24,388 nt of DNA from CAIPFQ01 sp035480615 (GTDB lineage Bacteria; Chlamydiota; Chlamydiia; Chlamydiales; SM23-39). The position numbers were made by a program, and so were the translations under genes. Numbering within the stretch: the stretch's first letter is position 1; every line of letters starts with the position of its first letter. The notes beneath the pieces were generated by a model. The model was given only the letters and a program-made list of their open reading frames with translations, had not been told where the DNA came from and ran no database searches. The stretch spans positions 1 to 24,388 of the forward strand of contig DATIHO010000134.1 of the NCBI GenBank assembly GCA_035480615.1. Direction: 5' to 3'. Of this stretch, positions 6,919 through 13,109 are shown piece after piece.

Positions 6919-7040
6919 AATCTCATAGACAAAATTACCCTCAGAAATAAGTCCAAATTCCCCCATAAAAATCAGTCAAAAAAATGCTTCGTGGGGAAGC
7001 TGTGGAAGAGTAAAGATCGCAAATCACAGCAAAAGGCAAT

Positions 7041-7355
7041 ATGACCAACAAAGAAAGACCGAGGATTTCCATCTATATTGCTGCCAGCATCGATGGCTAT
7101 ATCGCCCGAAAAGATAACAGTCTGGATTGGATGGACAGGGTGGGTGGTTATGACGAGGATTATGGATTCAAGAAGTTACTGGATAGTATTGACACGCTAG
7201 TGTCTGATTGCGTAAATTCGTTCAAGTATTTGAACCCAGATTTGCCCGACGAGCAAAGTGCGGAGCGCGACAGCAACTTGCATCAAGTTGTTGAGCGCGA
7301 GCACAAAGCTCGTCGGGATAAATATGTTCAAACTTTTTGTTTAGATAAAGCATAG
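7041..7355 (+). pseudogene. Truncated DHFR / RibD C-domain family protein
   Basis: The first 53 or so residues match the start of the RibD_C/dihydrofolate-reductase-like family: I-S-I-Y-I-A-A-S-I-D-G-Y-I-A-R, then S-L-D-W-M, then L-L-D-S-I-D-T-L-V. Full-length members have about 170-190 residues and continue with M-G-R-x-T-Y. Here homology stops at about 7200, and the frame runs through a 73-bp palindrome and into the end of the oppositely oriented racemase gene, closing at 7355. The start has AAAGG about 5 nt upstream. The protein lacks most of the nucleotide-binding fold and is very likely inactive. It sits at the edge of the tRNA-flanked island, so loss of its 3' part may be linked to rearrangement there. 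Confidence 0.75.
7245..7317. repeat. 73-bp imperfect palindrome
   Basis: CCCGACGAGC at 7245-7254 is perfectly inverted at 7308-7317. Inside it, the arms continue to pair imperfectly through AGCGCG-type blocks to AACTTG/CAAGTT around a 5-nt centre near 7281. The whole stretch would fold into one long hairpin. It lies at the breakpoint of the truncated DHFR-like gene and just beyond the stop of the racemase gene. It may be a small palindromic repeat element and may also act as the 3' stabilising hairpin of the racemase message. Confidence 0.7.
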
Positions 7356-8149
7356 TCAACAGCAAAAGATGTTTGAAGACAAACAGGGTCGATGATCGGT
7401 AAAACAGAATTTGTCTCATCTACAACTAAAGGATATTCTGTGCACCCAAGAACAACGGCATCTAAATCATGATGCTGAAAAATCAACATTCGACAATACT
7501 CTCGAGCTTCAGGAGTAACATTATTTATCATTAATTGATCATGAATATCCTGCAAAATATTACGCTCTTCTTGAGTAGGAATTACTACCTCTATACCAGC
7601 ATTTTCAAGCTTTTTGGCAAAAAAGCCATCTTCCATCGTAAATTTAGTAGCAAGAAGAAGTACTTTTCTATAGTCATGATCTTTGGCGTGCTGTGCAACC
7701 AGATCAACCGCATGCATTACTGGAATGGAAGAGTGAAGTTTATCTTTGATCATGTCATAGTATTTATGTAAGGTATTACAGCAAATGATGATACAATCAG
7801 GTTTCAGGGCCATCAAACCAGCCAACTCTTCCTCCAAGAGCTGAGAAGCTTTCTGGTCATTGCCATAACTACTCAAAAGATAGTGGTAATCAATGCTTTT
7901 TAGCAGAATCTTGGCGCTGTGATGTCCGCCAAGCCGTGTATGCATCAACTGATTTAAGAGGGTATAATACCCAATAGTTGATGACCAACCTGTGCCGCCT
8001 AATAAACCAATTGTTTTCATTGGAATGTTCATGGTGTCTCCTGAGTCAAGGTACAAAATGGTTTCACTATCTGCAGCTCTTGCTATACCAGGACAAAAGA
8101 CTACTCCAAGCAGGAATGAGGCAAGCAAAAAACAACGACATCTCATCAT
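7328..8149 (-). CDS. Asp/Glu racemase-family protein with N-terminal signal peptide
   Basis: The core matches the aspartate/glutamate racemase superfamily: M-K-T-I-G-L-L-G-G-T-G-W-S-S-T at its start, a first catalytic cysteine in I-I-C-C-N-T-L-H and a second in V-V-L-G-C-T-E-Y-P. Enzymes of this type interconvert L- and D-amino acids without a cofactor. The reading frame has a 39-residue extension before the usual start, containing a charged tip, a hydrophobic core and A-R-A before A-D-S-E, a good signal peptide. Two starts are possible. The long form begins at 8149 (GGAG, 8 nt upstream). A short cytosolic form begins at 8032 (AGGAG, 5 nt upstream) and is the usual 234-residue length. An exported racemase could act on periplasmic peptidoglycan precursors or on host material. 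The exact substrate is not known. Confidence 0.85.
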   Translation of the reverse strand: MMRCRCFLLASFLLGVVFCPGIARAADSETILYLDSGDTMNIPMKTIGLLGGTGWSSTIGYYTLLNQLMHTRLGGHHSAKILLKSIDYHYLLSSYGNDQKASQLLEEELAGLMALKPDCIIICCNTLHKYYDMIKDKLHSSIPVMHAVDLVAQHAKDHDYRKVLLLATKFTMEDGFFAKKLENAGIEVVIPTQEERNILQDIHDQLMINNVTPEAREYCRMLIFQHHDLDAVVLGCTEYPLVVDETNSVLPIIDPVCLQTSFAVDYALSKQKV

Positions 8150-8347
8150 TGGAAACTCTCCGTTAAGTTTGCCAGTGAATTTTAATACAGCGATTGCTGG
8201 CTTGTCAAACGTAAAAAAGCATCTTTACCTGATTCGACCTTCTCTTTATTCCAAAATTCCTCTATACTCCGAAACCTAATCGCAGGGAACGTAGATGGAA
8301 GAAAGTTGACAGCTTGCTAAGATCCAACTTTATGAAAGGCTGAGCAT

Positions 8348-9235
8348 ATGACTAAAAAGTTAGTATTTTCTTTGTATATTCTTCATTTATTCGCCCTAAC
8401 CCATCTCACTGCCGATGATACGTATTGGGATTCCAGGCTTGTTCCAGCGTACTTTCATAACTCAGATTTACAAAGACGATGGGCTTGGGCGTTTTTGGCA
8501 TCAAATCTGCAACAACTAAAAGGTGACGAGCATATTTTAGATATTGGGTGTGGCGATGGTAAAATAACTGCCGATATATGCAAGTTTGTTCCTCAAGGCA
8601 CTGCTGTCGGGATTGATCCTTCAGTACCAATGCTCGATTGGGCAATCAAACAATATTGTCCCCAAGAATACCCAAATCTAGCATTCGCACAAGGTGGTTT
8701 TTTAAATCCAAATATTTCCGAATTATTCGATATAATAATTTCTAATTGCGCTCTACAGCATTGCTCAGATCAACTTCAAGCTTTTGAGAATATAGCCAAA
8801 CTCTTAAAACCGAATGGCAAGTTATGGATAATGATTCCTGCATTGGACAATCCAGCTTGGCAACAGGCGCGTCAAACTGTCCAAACATCGCCAAAATGGG
8901 CAAGCTATTGGCAAAATATTCCCCCTAGAAAGTTTCTAACGATTGATGAATGCACGAGAATGCTAAAAGAAAATAATTTTTATCCTCAGAGGATCGAGAA
9001 AGTTCAGACTCTAGATCCATTTATAGATCGCAAAGAATTCCTGGATTTTCTTTTAGGCACATTTACACCAGCAGTTCCTGCAGATATGGCTCGAGAGTTT
9101 TATAATGAGATGATCGATGAGTATCTTAGGTTGTATCCCGAGGCAGTGAATGTCAATGGAGTGGTGGAGGCTCGATTTAATCGAATTGAAATTGAAGCCG
9201 TTTACCTAAATCAGAATGAGAGGAATCTAACATGA
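8348..9235 (+). CDS. Class I SAM-dependent methyltransferase with signal peptide (paralogue 1)
   Basis: This 295-residue protein has a Rossmann-type SAM-binding motif I, I63-L-D-I-G-C-G-D-G-K-I-T, a motif II acidic residue in V-G-I-D90, and the motif IV region D-I-I-I-S-N-C-A-L-Q-H. Its N-terminus (about residues 1-21) has lysines followed by a hydrophobic stretch, an apparent signal peptide. It is the first of two tandem paralogues and overlaps the second by ATGA (9232-9235), with menC just beyond. AAAGG precedes the ATG. TATACT at 8263-8268 may be its -10 box, but the -35 is poor. The substrate is unknown. The fold resembles trans-aconitate or juvenile-hormone-acid type methyltransferases only in a general way. 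Confidence 0.85.
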   Translation: MTKKLVFSLYILHLFALTHLTADDTYWDSRLVPAYFHNSDLQRRWAWAFLASNLQQLKGDEHILDIGCGDGKITADICKFVPQGTAVGIDPSVPMLDWAIKQYCPQEYPNLAFAQGGFLNPNISELFDIIISNCALQHCSDQLQAFENIAKLLKPNGKLWIMIPALDNPAWQQARQTVQTSPKWASYWQNIPPRKFLTIDECTRMLKENNFYPQRIEKVQTLDPFIDRKEFLDFLLGTFTPAVPADMAREFYNEMIDEYLRLYPEAVNVNGVVEARFNRIEIEAVYLNQNERNLT

Positions 9236-10149
9236 AAAGAACAGTAAAAATAATTCTATTTAACCTTATTACTTCTGCATCCCTTCTTTTCTCTGCGGAT
9301 GTCCCCAATTGGTCATTTAATGACATCCACAATGGATGGAACTGTGAGCCTTTGACTCATCTGTATTTTCATTATTCTGAAACACAACGTCAATGGGCTT
9401 GGGAACTTCTGGGTAAATCACCCTTCAAGGGAGATGAAAATATTTTAGATTTTGGTTGCGGAGATGGGAAAATTACCGCTGAGATGTCTCATTTGGTTCC
9501 TAACGGTAGCATAATAGGAATAGACCTTTCAACAGAGATGCTTCATTTAGCACAAATTAAATTTCCTCATTATGCTTATCCTAATTTAGAGTTCAAAAAG
9601 AGCGACTCTTTAACCTTCTCCGATTTCCCTGAAGCTCCCCTATATGATGTTATCTGCTCTTTTTCAGTTTTCCATCTTGTCGCCAATCCTCTGGATACTT
9701 TAAAGAACCTGAAATCAAGGCTAAAGCTTACAGGTAAGCTCCAGTTAGTCATACCCACAGGAACAAATTCTGTACTTTATAGGGCAGCGAATGAAATTTT
9801 TTCTAAATACAACATCGAAGCGCCATGGAGCAAAACCGTTGGGAATGAAAACCCAACAATGCGCACTTTAGATGGCTGTTCCTATTTCCTAAAAGAGGCA
9901 GGTTATGACATCTTATCTTTGGAAATAATTAATACAGAAAATGCTTTTTATGACTTAGACGAATTCATTGTATGGATGGTTGGGACTGTAACTGCAAATT
10001 GGAATATTCCTTTTTCTCTCAGTCGAACTTTTTTTACTGATCTTGTTCAACGTATGTATGAACTTGAACCACAAATGATTGATGAAGAAGGGGGGGTTCG
10101 TTTCCAAATGCCTCGAATCCATGCAATAGCAAGCCCACATAGTGGATGA
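9232..10149 (+). CDS. Class I SAM-dependent methyltransferase with signal peptide (paralogue 2)
   Basis: This 305-residue protein is a clear paralogue of the preceding gene. Both share the block Q-R-x-W-A-W before the SAM motif, I71-L-D-F-G-C-G-D-G-K-I-T as motif I, and a V-G-T-or-L-G-T block near the C-terminus. Residues 1-21 form a signal-peptide-like segment ending in S-A-D. The start overlaps the previous stop and has GAGAGGA upstream, so the two proteins are probably made together. They have diverged strongly outside the core, suggesting an old duplication with different substrates. It lies 27 nt before menC, in the same probable operon. The function is unknown beyond methyl transfer. 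Confidence 0.85.
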   Translation: MKRTVKIILFNLITSASLLFSADVPNWSFNDIHNGWNCEPLTHLYFHYSETQRQWAWELLGKSPFKGDENILDFGCGDGKITAEMSHLVPNGSIIGIDLSTEMLHLAQIKFPHYAYPNLEFKKSDSLTFSDFPEAPLYDVICSFSVFHLVANPLDTLKNLKSRLKLTGKLQLVIPTGTNSVLYRAANEIFSKYNIEAPWSKTVGNENPTMRTLDGCSYFLKEAGYDILSLEIINTENAFYDLDEFIVWMVGTVTANWNIPFSLSRTFFTDLVQRMYELEPQMIDEEGGVRFQMPRIHAIASPHSG

Positions 10150-10176
10150 AATAATCAACAAATCACAGGAGTACGC

Positions 10177-11343
10177 GTGAAAATACAGACATTGTCTCTT
10201 TATTCTTACGAAGTCCCTCTTACAAATGGTCAAATGCGTTCCGGTATTTTGCTCAATATTACTGATGAAAAAGGAAATGATGGCTGGGGAGAGATAGCGC
10301 CTCTCCCTAGGAGCAAAGAAACATTAGAAGATTCCTTGCAGCAACTCCATCAAAAACAAGAGGAAATCATCAAAATTGATTGGACAGCTCGCAGCTGCTT
10401 AAAAGAACTCGCAAAACTTAGATTATTGCCTGCTGTATCATTTGGATTAGAATCCGCTCTTTTTTCAATACTGAAGCCCCTTTCTGAATATACCGTCTCA
10501 ACTAGCGCTCTTTTGATGGGATCGCCTCAGGAAATTTTTGAACAAGCCAAACTTAGGCATGAAGAGGGATATATTTCAGCTAAACTAAAAGTCAGCAACC
10601 TCACTTTTGAGGAAGCTGCGTTTGTGATCAATGAGTTGAAAGACAAATTTCGTTTACGAATCGATGTAAACCGAGCATGGAAAACCGCGGATTCTCTCTT
10701 GTTTTTTTCCCAGTTCCCTTTATACCGAAACAACCTGAAGAATCGGTTTTTGACGACGTCGGCTTGGCAGCATTTTTTTTGTCTTCGCTCGCGCCTTGCC
10801 ATAGGCAATGGTCGCTCGCTCCAGACGCAAAAAACTGCGCCGCCTCCTTGTCAAATTCCCGATTCTTCAGGTTGTTTCGGTATAGACACTTTTGATTACG
10901 TGGAAGAACCCTTCCAGAACCCCAATGATTTAGCACAATTTCCACATCCTCTCGCGGTTGATGAATCATTTCCTCAAGACCTATCCTTGGCACAGCTGGA
11001 ATCATTCCCAACTCTAAAGGCTCTCATTTATAAACCAACGATCCAGGGCGGGATATTGGGCTGTCTTTCTCTACATGAATGGACAAGGAAAAGAGGTATT
11101 TCTTTAGTTTTAAGTAGCAGTTTTGAAAGTGATCTTGGTCTTGCACACGTAGCCTCCATAGCACATCGACTTTCTCTATCGACTCCCATTGGTATAGGTA
11201 CTTATCACCACTTAAATGACTATGTGTGTTCCATTCCTCTTCAATTCTCTCGCTTTATTGTACACATACCGCAGCAGTTACGCCCTAAAATGGATAAAAT
11301 TTCCAGCATTGAAAATAGGCAAATGCTTAAAAGCCGGATTTAA
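10177..11343 (+). CDS. menC: o-Succinylbenzoate synthase (MenC), carrying an in-frame repeat insertion
   Basis: This enolase-superfamily enzyme makes o-succinylbenzoate in menaquinone synthesis. Catalytic features are present: A-K-L-K-V (KxK motif), R-I-D-V-N-R-A-W with the first metal-ligand Asp, Y-V-E-E-P-F with the Glu ligand, L-A-V-D-E-S with the third acidic ligand, and Y-K-P-T-I-Q-G-G with the second catalytic lysine. The start is GTG, with CAGGAG 5 nt upstream. The protein is 388 residues, about 50 longer than usual, because residues about 183-236 are encoded by a palindrome-ended repeat inserted between the N-R-A-W and V-E-E-P strands. The frame and both flanking motifs are intact, so the enzyme may still work if the insertion loops out of the barrel. 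Confidence 0.9.
   Translation: MKIQTLSLYSYEVPLTNGQMRSGILLNITDEKGNDGWGEIAPLPRSKETLEDSLQQLHQKQEEIIKIDWTARSCLKELAKLRLLPAVSFGLESALFSILKPLSEYTVSTSALLMGSPQEIFEQAKLRHEEGYISAKLKVSNLTFEEAAFVINELKDKFRLRIDVNRAWKTADSLLFFSQFPLYRNNLKNRFLTTSAWQHFFCLRSRLAIGNGRSLQTQKTAPPPCQIPDSSGCFGIDTFDYVEEPFQNPNDLAQFPHPLAVDESFPQDLSLAQLESFPTLKALIYKPTIQGGILGCLSLHEWTRKRGISLVLSSSFESDLGLAHVASIAHRLSLSTPIGIGTYHHLNDYVCSIPLQFSRFIVHIPQQLRPKMDKISSIENRQMLKSRI
10724..10881 (+). repeat. Palindrome-ended element, copy 1, inserted in frame in menC
   Basis: The element starts ACCGAAACAACCTGAAG and ends with its exact inverse. With flanking TAT/ATA the terminal inverted repeat is 26 bp, at 10721-10746 and 10859-10884. The core is 158 bp. 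It reads through in the menC frame with no stop. It is near-identical to 16142-16272 apart from an extra 27 bp: a 20-bp insert at 10792-10811 containing TTGCC-ATA-GGCAA, flanked by a 7-bp duplication TCGCTCG (10785-10791 and 10812-10818). That is a nested micro-insertion that also preserves the frame. Confidence 0.9.
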
Positions 11344-11424
11344 ATATATGAATTTTTTTGATTAATTGAGATACACTCTTTTACAAATTTGGGTTTATTT
11401 TTTTAGAAAGCCGGAAAATCGGCA

Positions 11425-11787
11425 CTATTTGCCTAAGGCCGCAATTCTGCAATTAGAAGGCGAGTCGCCAATCATGGTCGAGCCATGACCTGAATGTGAG
11501 GCCACGATAGAAATATAGATGTCTTGGCCAAGGGCATTAAGGAAGCGAAGAAGCCTTTCGAGAGAGAAGCTCTTGAGGTAACCGCGGAGGAGGAGAGAGA
11601 CCTTTGGTTGGGCGATCTTGAGGATTTTGGCGACGCGGGCTTGAGTGAATTTACGCTTCTTGATGATTTTGGAAATTTCTATAGCAAGCTGGGCTTTAGC
11701 AAGCGCTTCTTCTGGATTAGCGAGGCCGAGGTCGGCAAAAACGTTGCCTGAACTTTCTTCCACATCGTAGTGTTTTTTCTTTTTCAT
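11425..11787 (-). CDS. HigA-type antitoxin, XRE-family helix-turn-helix
   Basis: In this 120-residue protein, residues about 28-90 form an XRE/HTH_37-type DNA-binding domain: K-A-Q-L-A-I-E-I-S-K-I-I-K-K-R, then T-Q-A-R-V-A-K-I-L-K-I-A-Q-P-K-V-S-L-L-L-R-G. In this family the recognition helix lies in the A-Q-P-K-V-S segment. Its ATG overlaps the stop of the upstream toxin gene as ATGA, the toxin-first order of HigBA-like modules. The product should neutralise the toxin and repress the operon. The C-terminal 24 residues (from about 97) are unlike the compact domain and may be an extension added by a changed stop. Confidence 0.85.
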   Translation of the reverse strand: MKKKKHYDVEESSGNVFADLGLANPEEALAKAQLAIEISKIIKKRKFTQARVAKILKIAQPKVSLLLRGYLKSFSLERLLRFLNALGQDIYISIVASHSGHGSTMIGDSPSNCRIAALGK

Positions 11788-12131
11788 TCTTGATCCTTGA
11801 TGTATGCCTTTGCTTCTGCTAGCCGCTTTTTTACTAATTCGATTTCTTGGGACGGGGTGGAGATGCCGCTTTTCGATTTCTTTTGGAAGGCGTGGAGCAC
11901 TGCCACGTAGTCCCTAAATTCTACCGTATACACCATTCGATATGTTCCGCTCGAGTCATTTTCTATAATCTCTCGGACTTTCGCGCTTCCAAAGCCCTTT
12001 AAGACTTTGGAGGACGGGGGAGTTATTTGTTGTTGGACGTTTTTTAGGGCAAATCCTATAGACCGCTGCACCCTATCAGGGAACTCTTTAAGGTCGGCCT
12101 TGCTGCGCCCAATCCAGATAACTTTTTTCAA
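11784..12131 (-). CDS. HigB / Gp49-like RelE-superfamily toxin
   Basis: The 115-residue core begins L-K-K-V-I-W-I-G and runs through F-P-D-R-V-Q-R-S-I-G-F-A-L, V-R-E-I, Y-R-M-V-Y-T-V-E-F and Y-V-A-V-L-H-A-F-Q-K-K-S-K-S-G to a lysine-rich C-terminal helix. This pattern is typical of the phage-derived Gp49-like/HigB family (PF05973), which act as ribosome-dependent mRNA nucleases. I chose a TTG start at 12131, which gives the usual family length. An ATG at 12317 would add 62 residues with no family resemblance and a separate composition. The stop overlaps the antitoxin start. It may be active or decayed at the 5' end. Confidence 0.8.
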   Translation of the reverse strand: MKKVIWIGRSKADLKEFPDRVQRSIGFALKNVQQQITPPSSKVLKGFGSAKVREIIENDSSGTYRMVYTVEFRDYVAVLHAFQKKSKSGISTPSQEIELVKKRLAEAKAYIKDQE

Positions 12132-12503
12132 TTCGTCCGTGATTTTTCTGTTCGAGTCTCGATTATACCCGATTGGGCATATTTTGACAACTGCGTCTAT
12201 GGAAAGACATTTATTGAAATAGCCATGTATGGCGGTACTAGAGAAGAGGGATGTTTCGGATGGGCCCCTTGCTATCAGCCTAATGCCACCATGCATGGAC
12301 TTAGAGGCGACATTCACGAAGAGCGAGCTTATTAACCTGAATAATGGGTTTATTCAGGTTGGCAGGTGCGGAAATTTTTGTTCGTCCGCCTTCCGTTCAA
12401 AACAATTCTCAACATACTTTTTGACATTGTTTGCATGGGGCTATATCATTCAACACATGCAAAGAACGGTGTCAATTCCAATGCATTTGGATCCTTAAAG
12501 CAA
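12132..12503. other. Non-coding stretch between the toxin and pgsA, with a perfect hairpin
   Basis: If the toxin starts at 12131 and pgsA at 12504, this divergent stretch holds no gene. It contains one perfect palindrome: AACCTGAATAA at 12334-12344 and TTATTCAGGTT at 12350-12360, with a 5-nt loop. There is no T run on either side, so it is not an obvious terminator. The first eight bases, AACCTGAA, also occur in the terminal repeats of the palindromic element in menC, which may be coincidence. Promoters for both directions must lie here, but none is clear. Confidence 0.4.
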
Positions 12504-13091
12504 ATGAACATCGCTCATTTTTTTACATTGCTTCGGATTTTCATCAGCCCCCTTTTTCCGGTCATTTATTTGGAATACCGCTGGCTGGGCATTCCTCTGA
12601 CTTGGCTCCCTTATCTGCTTCTTGGCCTTTTGGTGATTTGTGAATGTTCCGATCTTTTTGACGGCTTTTTGGCAAGGCGAAAAAATCAAGTCACCGATTT
12701 GGGAAAAGTCCTTGACCCCATGGCAGACAGTATCACCCATATTTCATTATTTCTTACGTTCACGCAAGGAATAATCGGCTTGCCTCTTCTGCTTGTTTTC
12801 GTCTTTCTGTATCGAGATTTGTTTATCAGCACTCTTAGGACCGTTTGCGCCCTGCGGGGAGTAGCGTTAGCCGCCCGCTTTAGCGGCAAAATCAAAGCGG
12901 TCATGCAAGCTGTTGTAGCATTTATGATTCTTTTTTTAATGATTTTTTATACGGCCGAGTTGATTACTCTTGATCTTTTACGCCAGGTGAGTTTATTTCT
13001 GGTATCTATCGCAGCTCTTTATACAGTAATCTCTCTTGGAGATTACATTGTTGCAAATAGGATTTATATCAAAAAAGCTCTGGAATCCTGA
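12504..13091 (+). CDS. pgsA: CDP-alcohol phosphatidyltransferase, PgsA-like
   Basis: This 195-residue integral membrane enzyme has the family motif D50-x-x-D53-G-x-x-A57-R58-x(8)-G67-x(3)-D71-x(3)-D75, complete. It transfers the phosphatidyl group of CDP-diacylglycerol to an alcohol; the length and several membrane helices fit phosphatidylglycerophosphate synthase. I chose the start at 12504 (M-N-I-A-H-F) because it gives the usual N-terminus; the frame is open upstream to 12366 without family features. The ribosome binding site is weak. It is followed after 18 nt by the SDR gene and then the SPW-VKOR gene on the same strand. The exact acceptor alcohol (glycerol-3-phosphate or other) cannot be proven from sequence. 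Confidence 0.85.
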   Translation: MNIAHFFTLLRIFISPLFPVIYLEYRWLGIPLTWLPYLLLGLLVICECSDLFDGFLARRKNQVTDLGKVLDPMADSITHISLFLTFTQGIIGLPLLLVFVFLYRDLFISTLRTVCALRGVALAARFSGKIKAVMQAVVAFMILFLMIFYTAELITLDLLRQVSLFLVSIAALYTVISLGDYIVANRIYIKKALES

Positions 13092-13109
13092 ATTCGTTAA
13101 GAGGGGAAG

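Noticed and set aside
6756..6956. Minus-strand 66-residue reading frame with G-G-D-W-T-R-T-N-E-D
   Set aside because: It is the translation of the tRNA-Tyr fragment and its flank. This kind of peptide is a well-known artefact of calling genes over tRNA 3' ends.
10628..11011. 127-residue minus-strand frame across the menC repeat
   Set aside because: It exists because the palindromic element is open on both strands. menC on the plus strand has all the catalytic motifs, so the opposite frame is not a gene.
12240..12300. Apparent resemblance of a GGATGGGCC...CTATCAGC stretch to 16S rRNA
   Set aside because: The match covers only short pieces without the surrounding conserved bases or pairing, so it is probably chance.
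12132..12317. 62-residue N-terminal extension of the HigB-like toxin from ATG 12317
   Set aside because: The family length and conserved start are met from 12131. The extension has no family features and probably is just an open stretch.
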